From positions 3,658,001 through 3,722,000 of the forward strand of contig NZ_CP117877.1 of assembly GCF_028736115.1 (NCBI RefSeq): a stretch of DNA of 64,000 bases, read 5' to 3'. The DNA comes from Mucilaginibacter sp. KACC 22063. Its GTDB lineage: Bacteria > Bacteroidota > Bacteroidia > Sphingobacteriales > Sphingobacteriaceae. Below, in pieces: positions 19,601 through 26,690 of this stretch; position 1 is the first letter of the stretch, and the number at the start of each line of letters is the position of its first letter. The translations under genes and the position numbers were made by a program. A model generated the notes under the pieces. It was not told the origin of the DNA. It searched no databases and saw only the letters and a list, made by a program, of their open reading frames with translations.

Positions 19601-19742
19601 CTCTTACAGCAACTGTTACGCCAGGAAGTGCAGAGCCATCTTCCCTGGCTATTACCTTACCGGTAATACGTACGTTCTGGGCATTGGCAGCTGCCGAAAT
19701 AAAGCCCAGAAACCATAAGCATTTTCGTAAAAATTTATTCAT
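16629..19742 (-). CDS. SusC/RagA-family TonB-linked outer-membrane transporter
   Basis: A 1037-aa TonB-dependent transporter. A signal peptide ends near AANAQ (residues 18-22). A carboxypeptidase-like regulatory domain covers about 23-105 ([19 protein letters not shown]), followed by the TonB-box-like LQEVVVT segment. The plug contains the SusC signature [33 protein letters not shown] (about 203-235). The beta-barrel ends in the expected terminal phenylalanine (TASIGF). There is no STN domain, so it is not set up for FecR-type signalling, unlike the second SusC in the window. Its promoter region has two LacI-type palindromes. Confidence 0.95.
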   Translation of the reverse strand: [1037 protein letters not shown]

Positions 19743-19817
19743 TATAGTGAGTTTAGTTAATAGTTAGAAAGAAATATTTGAAGCGATTAGATATTTACAT
19801 TAGACCTCCTTTTTAAA

Positions 19818-19831
19818 ATAAAACGTTTTAT
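19818..19831. promoter_or_regulatory. Putative LacI-family operator 1
   Basis: A perfect 14-bp palindrome ATAAAACGTTTTAT centred on CG, 76 bases upstream of the susC start. CG-centred A/T-flanked palindromes are the usual target shape of LacI-family repressors. The lacI-type gene lies about 1 kb away. Assignment of the regulator is inference. Confidence 0.55.
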
Positions 19832-19884
19832 CTAATGATTTTTAACAATTTGATGGCAGTAAACCAACAATCATTCATTTCAAA

Positions 19885-19902
19885 TGATTAAACGTTTTAT
19901 CA
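19885..19902. promoter_or_regulatory. Putative LacI-family operator 2
   Basis: An 18-bp inverted repeat TGATTAAACGTTTTATCA with a single mismatch, sharing the AAACGTTTTAT core with the palindrome 67 bases nearer to susC. Two copies in one promoter region would allow cooperative or looped repression. Family-level assignment is inference. Confidence 0.55.
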
Positions 19903-19941
19903 ATTTTAACTTAACGATTCAACTTATAAGATGTGATAAGT

Positions 19942-19956
19942 GGGTGCCAGGCACCC
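19942..19956. repeat. Short GC-rich palindrome GGGTGC-CAG-GCACCC
   Basis: A 6-bp perfect stem with a 3-base loop, strikingly GC-rich inside an AT-rich intergenic stretch, 20 bases past the stop of the secreted peptidase gene. It could be that gene's terminator stem, but no T-run follows on the minus strand. Its form recalls REP-type palindromes. Confidence 0.45.
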
Positions 19957-19975
19957 TTACAATTCAGAAATACTA

Positions 19976-20644
19976 TTATAAAGCAGGATCTGCTGTGTAA
20001 GCCGACCAAAGTTCACCTAAAGACTTGCCGGTCACCTCTGTCCAGGTGCCATCTGTAAAAGCACGATCACGCATTTTGCTATCCAGCGCCTTCACTGCCC
20101 CCGGCTTTATTTTGGCTTCAATCCAGGCCAGGAAACGCGCCGTAATGCGGTAACTGTTTTCATAGCTTTGAGTAGATTTATATGGCGGCAAAGCCCATTT
20201 GGCAGCTGCATTATTTACGCCGAACTTATAGCGTGCATAATCTGCTATGCCTTCGGTTAACCAGCTAGGGCCGTTTGTATCGCCGTAGGCCTGTACAATG
20301 TGCATTACTTCGTGCGTAACAACGTCAATATCCTGCGGATGGGCAGTCATGTATTTTGCACTGAAAGTTACGCGGTCATTTGCGGTTGCAGCTACCCCAT
20401 TATAAGTGGTATCTATTATAAAGGTAACATGCTTAGAAGTTTTTGAGTTATACGCTTTCGCCAGCTTTGGATACACAATCCAGAATGTACTGATTAGTTT
20501 GTCCTTTAAGTCCTGGCTGAAATTTGGATCCTGATTAATTACAGTTAATGTATAGCCCTTCTTTTTAATCACTTCGGGGTCTTGAGCTTTGGCAAAATGA
20601 GCAAATGCCACGCTTAATAGTAGCAGGTAAAATACTTTCTTCAT
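19976..20644 (-). CDS. Secreted basic secretory protein-family metallopeptidase
   Basis: A 222-aa protein with a clear signal peptide (MKKVFYLLLLSVAFAHFAKAQ). The mature part has the zinc-binding HEVMH motif (HExxH, in VVTHEVMHIVQAYG near residue 130) and the following PSWLTEGIADYARY segment, which together define the BSP/PF04450 peptidase-like family. It is expected to act in the periplasm or outside the cell. It has its own short upstream region with an operator-like site at 20711-20726, lies between the LacI regulator and the SusCD operon, and probably works with the latter, for example releasing peptides for import. Confidence 0.87.
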   Translation of the reverse strand: MKKVFYLLLLSVAFAHFAKAQDPEVIKKKGYTLTVINQDPNFSQDLKDKLISTFWIVYPKLAKAYNSKTSKHVTFIIDTTYNGVAATANDRVTFSAKYMTAHPQDIDVVTHEVMHIVQAYGDTNGPSWLTEGIADYARYKFGVNNAAAKWALPPYKSTQSYENSYRITARFLAWIEAKIKPGAVKALDSKMRDRAFTDGTWTEVTGKSLGELWSAYTADPAL

Positions 20645-20710
20645 GTTTATTAGTAGTATCGACGCTGTTGTTGCTTATTCAGCATAAAATCAACATTATC
20701 TTTTTGTAAA

Positions 20711-20726
20711 GATAAAACGATTTACC
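20711..20726. promoter_or_regulatory. Putative LacI-family operator 3 (imperfect)
   Basis: GATAAAACGATTTACC, a CG-centred imperfect inverted repeat 67 bases upstream of the peptidase start. Its reverse complement shares TCGTTTTATC with the sites in front of susC. It is weaker than those (mismatch beside the central CG), so moderate confidence only. Confidence 0.4.
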
Positions 20727-20819
20727 AAAAAACATAAAAAAACTTTTGCAATTAAGTAATTTTTCAAAATTCAACAGTAATAATCCCCGTTTATGCCGCT
20801 GAATTGATAAAATAATTAT

Positions 20820-21848
20820 TTAACCATTCTTTTTAGGAGTAGAAGAAGCCCTTTCTATAATTTTTGAAGGTATTTGCAAGTTAACCTGCTCCAGGTTTAG
20901 CTCTCTGTCTTCCAATTGCGCCATGAGAATATCTACCGCAGATTTAGCAATTTCTTGTACAGGCTGTTGCACCGTAGTAATACCTGGTGGGTAAAGGTTA
21001 AAGATTTCGTCGTCATCAAAGGTTACAACGGCTATGTCTTCCGGTACACTAATTGATAGCTCTTTAAAGCATTGCAAACCCATTATACCAAGATAATTGG
21101 TTGCAAAAAATATAGCATCGAGCCCAGTTTCGTTTAAGAACTTTTTAATTGCTGCCAACTGTTCATCTTTCCCCTTTAATGCAGGCAAGGTAAGTACACG
21201 TTTTTTATCAAACTTGATTTTGGCGTCAGACAGCGCTTCTTTATAACCTCTTAAACGGTCTTGTAACTGGACTAGGTCAAAATCAATAGTCACAAAACCT
21301 ATTTTACTGTAACCGCCTTTAATCAATGTGTCAACACCCTGGTATACACTTCCCATATTATCAACCAATACATGCGGAATATCAAGATCAGGAAAATATC
21401 CGTCGATCAGCACCACAGGCCTGCCTGTGGTTACTATATCCTGCACTTCTTTTTCCAAACCTTTGAGTGGAGTAATAATATAGCCATCCACTAACTGGTT
21501 CGACAGCATTTTAATAACATCTTTACCTTTTTGTATACTGTTATTGGTACTACAATAAATAATACCATATCCACGGCGCTCGGCCTCCTCCTCTATCACT
21601 TTTGCTACTTCGCCAAAAAACGGGCCGCCTATATTTTCAACAAGCAAACCAATTACTTTTGATTCGCCTGTACGTAAGCCTACAGCCATACGGTTAGGTT
21701 CATAACCGTTCTCGGCGGCAACCTCTAATATTTTCTGCGAAAGTTCTTTACTGGTTCTACCTTTACCGTTAAGCACGAAAGAGACAGTCGTGATGGAAGT
21801 ATTGGTTAATTTGGCAATATCTTTAATTGATATTTTTTTCGGAGTCAT
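20820..21848 (-). CDS. LacI-family transcriptional regulator
   Basis: A 342-aa repressor. The N-terminal helix-turn-helix is textbook (ISIKDIAKLTNTSITTVSFVLNGKG, split here as ISIKDIAKL and TSITTVSFVLNGKG), with the hinge helix EVAAENGYEPNRMAVGLRTG. The rest is a periplasmic-binding-protein-like effector domain (VIGLLVENIGGPFFGEVA, DGYIITPL, ITTVQQP, IPSKIIERAS). It should bind CG-centred palindromes as a dimer and respond to a small ligand, usually a sugar. The likely targets in the window are its own promoter, the peptidase gene and the SusCD operon; the permease gene on the other side is divergent and could share the region. Confidence 0.93.
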   Translation of the reverse strand: MTPKKISIKDIAKLTNTSITTVSFVLNGKGRTSKELSQKILEVAAENGYEPNRMAVGLRTGESKVIGLLVENIGGPFFGEVAKVIEEEAERRGYGIIYCSTNNSIQKGKDVIKMLSNQLVDGYIITPLKGLEKEVQDIVTTGRPVVLIDGYFPDLDIPHVLVDNMGSVYQGVDTLIKGGYSKIGFVTIDFDLVQLQDRLRGYKEALSDAKIKFDKKRVLTLPALKGKDEQLAAIKKFLNETGLDAIFFATNYLGIMGLQCFKELSISVPEDIAVVTFDDDEIFNLYPPGITTVQQPVQEIAKSAVDILMAQLEDRELNLEQVNLQIPSKIIERASSTPKKNG

Positions 21849-21876
21849 TGTGGGATCTGGATATATTAGGTCAGGC

Positions 21877-21893
21877 TTTAAAACGTATTTTCA
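21877..21893. promoter_or_regulatory. Possible operator in the lacI/permease divergent region
   Basis: TTTAAAACGTATTTTCA, 29 bases upstream of the LacI-family start. It keeps the TAAAACGT half of the sites before susC, with mismatches in the other half. An autoregulatory site is plausible but weak. Confidence 0.3.
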
Positions 21894-22033
21894 CAAAAAA
21901 TATTTTAAAATCTAACCAACAGGCAAATTATTATAATTAAGAACGCTAATAAACGAATAACAGATGAATATTTAAGTAATATTTAATATGTTAACCTGGG
22001 TTGCAGCAATTTTTATTATTATCGGGTAAAATA

Positions 22034-23368
22034 ATGAATATCTCTCCAAAACTTACCCGCCTTGATATGTCCATGATCATGATCAGCCTGGTGATTGGCA
22101 TGGGTATATTTGCAACACCTGCCGAGGTTGCCGGTTATTTAAACCAGCCTTATACTTATTTTGCTGCATGGTTTATAGGTGGTGTGGTCAGTTTTTGCGG
22201 AGCCTTAACTTTTGCAGAAATAGGCTCGGCATATCCCAGCACAGGTGGTTTTTATAAAGTATTTTCTTTTTGTTTTCACCCTGCCTTTGCTTTCATGATC
22301 AACTGGATACTTGTTATAAGCAATGCTATGTCGGTGGCAGCCATAACCATTATCGGTGCGCAATATATTAGCCCGTTTGTAATACCTCATCATATTGCAT
22401 ATAATACCGGTATACGCCTTATAACCATCACATCTGTACTGGCCCTGTATCTGCTTAACTTAAAAGGCATTAAAGCAAGCGCTAAAACACAAAACGTACT
22501 TACTGTTTTCAAGATTGCCTTAATACTGGTTATTTCATTAGCTGTTTTTAAAACAGATGTTCATATAACCGCGCCTGCACAAAGCCTTAATCAGTTAAAC
22601 CCGATAAATTCATTAGGGTTAAGTATGGTAGCTATTTTCTTTGCTTACGGAGGTTACCAGCAAACTATCAATTTTGGAGGGGATGTTATTAACGCCCGGC
22701 AAAATTTGCCCAAAGCAATTTTCACCGGTATGCTGGTGGTAATTGCCCTGTACATGATCATCAATTATGCCTACATTTCTGTGTTAGGTATAGAGAACCT
22801 TAAACTTAAACCTGCCTTAGCCGCTACAATGGCCGGAGTGCTGCTTGGTAGCGCAGGCTATAAAATTGTATCGGTGCTTATGTTCACCTCGGTACTTGCT
22901 TACGTAAATGTAAATATACTGGCCAACCCCAGGGTTTATTACGCCATGGCCGAAGACGGTATTTTGCCCAACATTTTTAAACGGATTAATAAACGCACAC
23001 AGGTACAGGAATTTGGCCTCAGCTTTTTTGTATTTGCTATCATCCTGGTGCTGATATTTATTGACTCTTTTAAAAAAGTACTCAGCTATGTGATGTTTTT
23101 TGATACAATCGGCCTTTCTTTATCTGCTTTATGTATCTTCATTTTAAGAGCAAAACAAAAAAATAGCGATAACATTCCAGGTGTTTTCCGTATAAAGTGG
23201 TACCCGCTGGTACCATTAATATTTATTATATGCTACTGGGCAGTTACTGTGGTTATTTTTATTGAACACCCCGTTGGAGCATTGATCTGCCTTTCATCAT
23301 TTCTTGTCGGGCTGATTATTTACTATTTTACCAAACGCAACCAAAAGGTTATTACACTTCATAATTAG
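22034..23368 (+). CDS. APC-superfamily amino-acid permease
   Basis: A 444-aa membrane protein with about 12 hydrophobic helices. The start chosen is ATG 22034 (MNISPKLTRLDM); the upstream in-frame TTG at 22001 adds nothing recognisable. The first helix carries the APC signature MIMISLVIGMGIFATPAEV, and helix 6-8 shows ALFFAYGGYQQTINFGGDV-like sequence typical of the LAT/APC branch. It should import amino acids across the inner membrane. Its stop is immediately followed by the start codon of a Cys/Met-metabolism enzyme, suggesting that the cargo is that enzyme's substrate. Confidence 0.9.
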   Translation: MNISPKLTRLDMSMIMISLVIGMGIFATPAEVAGYLNQPYTYFAAWFIGGVVSFCGALTFAEIGSAYPSTGGFYKVFSFCFHPAFAFMINWILVISNAMSVAAITIIGAQYISPFVIPHHIAYNTGIRLITITSVLALYLLNLKGIKASAKTQNVLTVFKIALILVISLAVFKTDVHITAPAQSLNQLNPINSLGLSMVAIFFAYGGYQQTINFGGDVINARQNLPKAIFTGMLVVIALYMIINYAYISVLGIENLKLKPALAATMAGVLLGSAGYKIVSVLMFTSVLAYVNVNILANPRVYYAMAEDGILPNIFKRINKRTQVQEFGLSFFVFAIILVLIFIDSFKKVLSYVMFFDTIGLSLSALCIFILRAKQKNSDNIPGVFRIKWYPLVPLIFIICYWAVTVVIFIEHPVGALICLSSFLVGLIIYYFTKRNQKVITLHN

Positions 23369-24532
23369 ATGGACTTATCATACATACTGAACGAATTAGG
23401 AGAAGACAGACACAGATACTTCAATGCCGTATCCCCACCCATCATTCAATCAAGCAACTTTGCTTTTAATACCGTAAGTGACCTCAGAAACGCCATGGCC
23501 GATGAGTTTGAGAATAACTTGTATTCGCGAGGCAATAACCCAACAGTTGATATACTGAGAAAGAAACTGGCAGCGCTTGACGGTGCCGAGGATGCCTTAC
23601 TGTTCAGCAGCGGCATTGCGGCTATTACCGTCCCAATGCTTGCGCTCTTAAAAAAAGGAGACCATATAGTGGCGGTTGAAAACAGCTATAGCTGGTCTGA
23701 TAAGTTTTTCAAAGACTTTTTGCCCCGATTTGGTGTTGAGGTAACTTTAATTAACGGGTCAGAAACAGCTGACTTTGAAACTGCGATACAACAGCAAACC
23801 CGCATTATATTTCTGGAAAGCCCTAATACCTTAAGCTATGAGCTGCAGGATATAAAGAAAATAGCACATTTAGCTCAATCCAAAAACATTATCACCATTA
23901 TTGATAACAGTTATTGCAGCCCGCTCTTTCAGCAACCTATTTTGGCCGGGATTGACCTTGTTGCGCAGTCTGCCACAAAATATATCGGCGGCCACTCTGA
24001 TGTAATGGCGGGTGTACTTACCGGCAGTAAAGCGCTGATCAAAAAGATATTTGAAAACGAATTTATGAATCTGGGGCCAGCCATATCCCCCCAGTCGGCC
24101 TGGTTATTATTACGCGGCCTGCGCACCTTACCCTTAAGGCTGAACCGTAGCTTTGAAACTACTAAAGTCATTACAAAATGGCTTAGCGAGCACAGCGGTA
24201 TAGCATCAATAACATGGCCATTTTCATCATCCTTTCCGCAGCTGACACTTGCACAAGAGCAGATGAAAGGTTGTGGGGGACTTTTCAGTTTCACGCTCAA
24301 AGATTCAAACCTGAATAAGATTGAAAGCTTTTGCAATAACCTTAAACATATCTTACTTGCAGTTTCATGGGGAGGGCACGAAAGTTTGGTAATACCGGCC
24401 ATTTGTAGTATTAAAGCTAAAGATTATGACCTTAACAACAACAGGCACCAGTTGATTCGCATGTATGTTGGCCTTGAAGAACCTGCTTACTTAATTCAAG
24501 ATATTAACCAGGCACTTTCAAGCCTGATATAG
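23369..24532 (+). CDS. Cys/Met-metabolism PLP-dependent enzyme
   Basis: A 387-aa enzyme of the cystathionine gamma-synthase/beta-lyase fold. Visible motifs: SRGNNPTVDILRKKLAALDGAEDALLFSSGIAA (PLP phosphate region, about residues 52-85), FLESPNTLSYELQDI, DNSYCSPLFQQP, and SATKYIGGHSD with the Schiff-base lysine near residue 208. The motif ESPNT and the short C-terminus fit lyases such as cystathionine beta-lyase or methionine gamma-lyase; which of these cannot be settled by eye. The ATG abuts the permease stop (zero spacing), so translation is probably coupled. Confidence 0.88.
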   Translation: MDLSYILNELGEDRHRYFNAVSPPIIQSSNFAFNTVSDLRNAMADEFENNLYSRGNNPTVDILRKKLAALDGAEDALLFSSGIAAITVPMLALLKKGDHIVAVENSYSWSDKFFKDFLPRFGVEVTLINGSETADFETAIQQQTRIIFLESPNTLSYELQDIKKIAHLAQSKNIITIIDNSYCSPLFQQPILAGIDLVAQSATKYIGGHSDVMAGVLTGSKALIKKIFENEFMNLGPAISPQSAWLLLRGLRTLPLRLNRSFETTKVITKWLSEHSGIASITWPFSSSFPQLTLAQEQMKGCGGLFSFTLKDSNLNKIESFCNNLKHILLAVSWGGHESLVIPAICSIKAKDYDLNNNRHQLIRMYVGLEEPAYLIQDINQALSSLI

Positions 24533-24798
24533 TTACAGGTTTACTTGTTTTATAATGCTTACTTATACCTCTTTTATAGGTTAATGTGTCACAATAACAC
24601 CAATAGGTTACTTCCGATTATTAATGTTATTGTATCAAAAAAACGGTTATAAATAAATGTAATAGTTAAAAAACAAGCACTTTACGTTTCATTTTTACAA
24701 AATTGTAAATGTTACACTAAGCATATTATAATATCCATAATTTTACACTCGCTTATAGCATTAACAGGTAATTAACATTTAGTTTTCATCTGCCTAAT
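24533..24798. other. Intergenic region upstream of the ECF sigma gene
   Basis: 266 AT-rich bases. Two dyads are visible: ACAATAACA (24591-24599) with TGTTATTGT (24625-24633), a 9-bp arm with 25-base loop; and the 16-bp palindrome TTTACAA-AA-TTGTAAA (24694-24709), which has the form of a repressor operator about 90 bases before the sigma gene. No other feature is recognisable. Confidence 0.45.
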
Positions 24799-25383
24799 AT
24801 GGTGAATGGTTTTATCAAGCTTTCTGAAAATGAACTTATGGACATGCTCCGTAAGGATGAGCTTGAAGCATTCCGCCATATCTATAATCAATATTGGAAA
24901 AAGCTTTACAGTGAGGCTTATAAAAGGTTGAAAGATACAGACCTTGCAGAAGAAGCTGTACAGGATGTTTTTGCTAACTTCTGGTTAAAAAGGCATCAGA
25001 TCAATATTACATCAACTATAGGCGGCTACCTTAATAATTCATTAACTTATCTTGTAATTGACTTATACCGTAAAGAATCGGTAAGGCAAAAGTATGCAGA
25101 GCGCTTTAAAACCGGGCATACCGAAATTGATAACACCACAGAGCATGAAATTGCGTATCGTGAACTTACTTACAACATTGACTCGCAAATAAACCTGCTA
25201 CCTGAAAAATGCCGTTCGGTATTTGAACTTAGCCGCAAGCAATACAAAACCAATAAAGAGATCTCGGCACAACTTTCTATTTCAGAAAAAACTGTTGAAA
25301 ATCACCTCACTAACGCTATCAAAAGGTTGCGCCATGGCCTTAGCCATTACCTCGTGATCCTGGTTGTACTGGTGCTTAAATAA
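24799..25383 (+). CDS. ECF RNA polymerase sigma factor
   Basis: A 194-aa sigma-70 family factor. Region 2 is at about 25-90 (FRHIYNQYWKKLYSEAYKRL, DLAEEAVQDVFANFWLKR); region 4 is at about 130-180 (LPEKCRSVFELSRKQYKT, NKEISAQLSISEKTVENHL). It belongs to the FecI-like Bacteroidetes group that drives the downstream SusCD genes after a signal passed by the STN-SusC and FecR. The last dozen residues (YLVILVVLVLK) are hydrophobic, which may hold the factor near the membrane. The FecR gene starts 76 bases downstream. Confidence 0.93.
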   Translation: MVNGFIKLSENELMDMLRKDELEAFRHIYNQYWKKLYSEAYKRLKDTDLAEEAVQDVFANFWLKRHQINITSTIGGYLNNSLTYLVIDLYRKESVRQKYAERFKTGHTEIDNTTEHEIAYRELTYNIDSQINLLPEKCRSVFELSRKQYKTNKEISAQLSISEKTVENHLTNAIKRLRHGLSHYLVILVVLVLK

Positions 25384-25459
25384 ATTTTCATTTTTATTTA
25401 GGGGATAAGCCTGCCTTGCACGTCATGTATTTTATAAACCATAATTATTTTCTCTTTTC

Positions 25460-26476
25460 ATGAATAAATCTTTACCTGTAGAATTACTGGAAAAGTATAT
25501 CAGCGGACGCTGTTCTGATGATGAAATACTATTGGTTAAGCAATGGTACAAATCATTCGGGCATGATTATGATCATGCCTCGGCCCTTGATGTGCATGAA
25601 GAGAGCGAACTTAAAGAAAGGATGTATCAAAACATTCTTGACAAGATTGAAGCGGCTGATCATAAAGAACAAAAGGTACGCAGTTTAAGTAAGTGGTACA
25701 AAATTTCGGCAGCGGCAGCGGTTATTATTGCATGTACCGCAACGTTTATCACTTTGAAGCAGAAACATGCTGCTGATAAGCAACAGGCTCTGGTTAATTC
25801 AGACATGGTAGTGATTACCAATAACACCAACCAGATTTACAAATCAGTATTGCCAGACCATAGCGCCGTGTGGATTAAACCGCATTCAAAGCTTTCGTTC
25901 CCTAAAATTTTCAGCACAAGTGCACGGATGGTATCCATGGCGGGCGAATGCTTTTTTGAGGTGACCAAAAACCCGCAAAAGCCATTTGTTATCAGCAGCC
26001 GTTCAATAATTACAAAGGTTTGGGGTACCAGCTTTTTGATCCGCGACAGAGACGACAAGCCATCGGCTGATGTTTCGGTACTTACCGGCAAAGTATCTGT
26101 AAGTATTAAGGATAAAGTAACCGGCAATCTTACTGACCTTAAAATCAATAAAGACGAGGTGATGATCTATCCTCATCAAAAGGTGGTTTACCTTGCTGCC
26201 CAGCACACCTTAAAACCGCTTGCAAAAAGCAACGAACCAGCTTTACAGATCTGGAATAGGGTTAATCTTTCTTTCGATAATAAGCCTTTAAGCGCCATTA
26301 TACCTGTGCTTAATTCAAAGTTTCATGTACACATTACCGTGTCAAATGCAAAATTCAATCAGTATGTGCTTACTGCCGACCTTTCGGGCTTTAACCTGCC
26401 CGAAGTATTGGAGGCTTTAAAGAAATCGCTGAATGTGAATTATGAGATGAAGCAAAATGAAATCCAATTAGTATAA
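25460..26476 (+). CDS. FecR-family anti-sigma factor
   Basis: A 338-aa inner-membrane protein. The N-terminal cytoplasmic part (1-80) is the anti-sigma segment; a single helix lies at about 81-99 (KISAAAAVIIACTATFITL); the periplasmic FecR domain follows (VWIKPHSKLSFPKIF, GECFFEVTKNPQKPFVI, VWGTSFLIRD) and the last 70 residues match the DUF4974 tail (LSFDNKPLSAIIPVLNSKF). It senses the N-terminal STN domain of its cognate SusC and controls the sigma factor encoded just upstream. Confidence 0.93.
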   Translation: MNKSLPVELLEKYISGRCSDDEILLVKQWYKSFGHDYDHASALDVHEESELKERMYQNILDKIEAADHKEQKVRSLSKWYKISAAAAVIIACTATFITLKQKHAADKQQALVNSDMVVITNNTNQIYKSVLPDHSAVWIKPHSKLSFPKIFSTSARMVSMAGECFFEVTKNPQKPFVISSRSIITKVWGTSFLIRDRDDKPSADVSVLTGKVSVSIKDKVTGNLTDLKINKDEVMIYPHQKVVYLAAQHTLKPLAKSNEPALQIWNRVNLSFDNKPLSAIIPVLNSKFHVHITVSNAKFNQYVLTADLSGFNLPEVLEALKKSLNVNYEMKQNEIQLV

Positions 26477-26574
26477 ATCAATTATTAACCAAATGATAAA
26501 CGCCGAATGAAAAATAAATTACAAACCTAATGATCAATGTGTGGCCATGCAGCCATATCTCTTAAAATAAAAAA

Positions 26575-26645
26575 GCTTAGAAGTGTTCCAGCACTCCTAA
26601 GCCATAAAATCAAAGTCCCTTCTAAGCAAAGAACACCCGAGGGTG
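26575..26645 (+). promoter_or_regulatory. Hairpin-rich leader upstream of the STN-susC gene
   Basis: GCTTAGAAGTG (26575-26585) can pair with CACTCCTAAGC (26592-26602), an 11-bp stem with one mismatch. The same left arm, GCTTAGAAG, also pairs perfectly with CTTCTAAGC at 26619-26627. A third small stem CACC/GGTG follows (26634-26645). Two mutually exclusive pairings in the 214-base gap suggest a regulated leader or attenuator, but no T-run or ligand-binding fold is recognisable. Confidence 0.4.
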
Positions 26646-26690
26646 AAGGGCTTTTAATTGTCTCATTTTTAAATAGAAACATATAAATAT

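Noticed and set aside
22001..22033. TTG start for the permease
   Set aside because: Adds 11 residues without similarity to the family; the ATG at 22034 gives the normal permease N-terminus.
23929..24402. 157-aa open frame on the - strand
   Set aside because: Antisense of the Cys/Met PLP enzyme gene; composition reflects its codon structure only.
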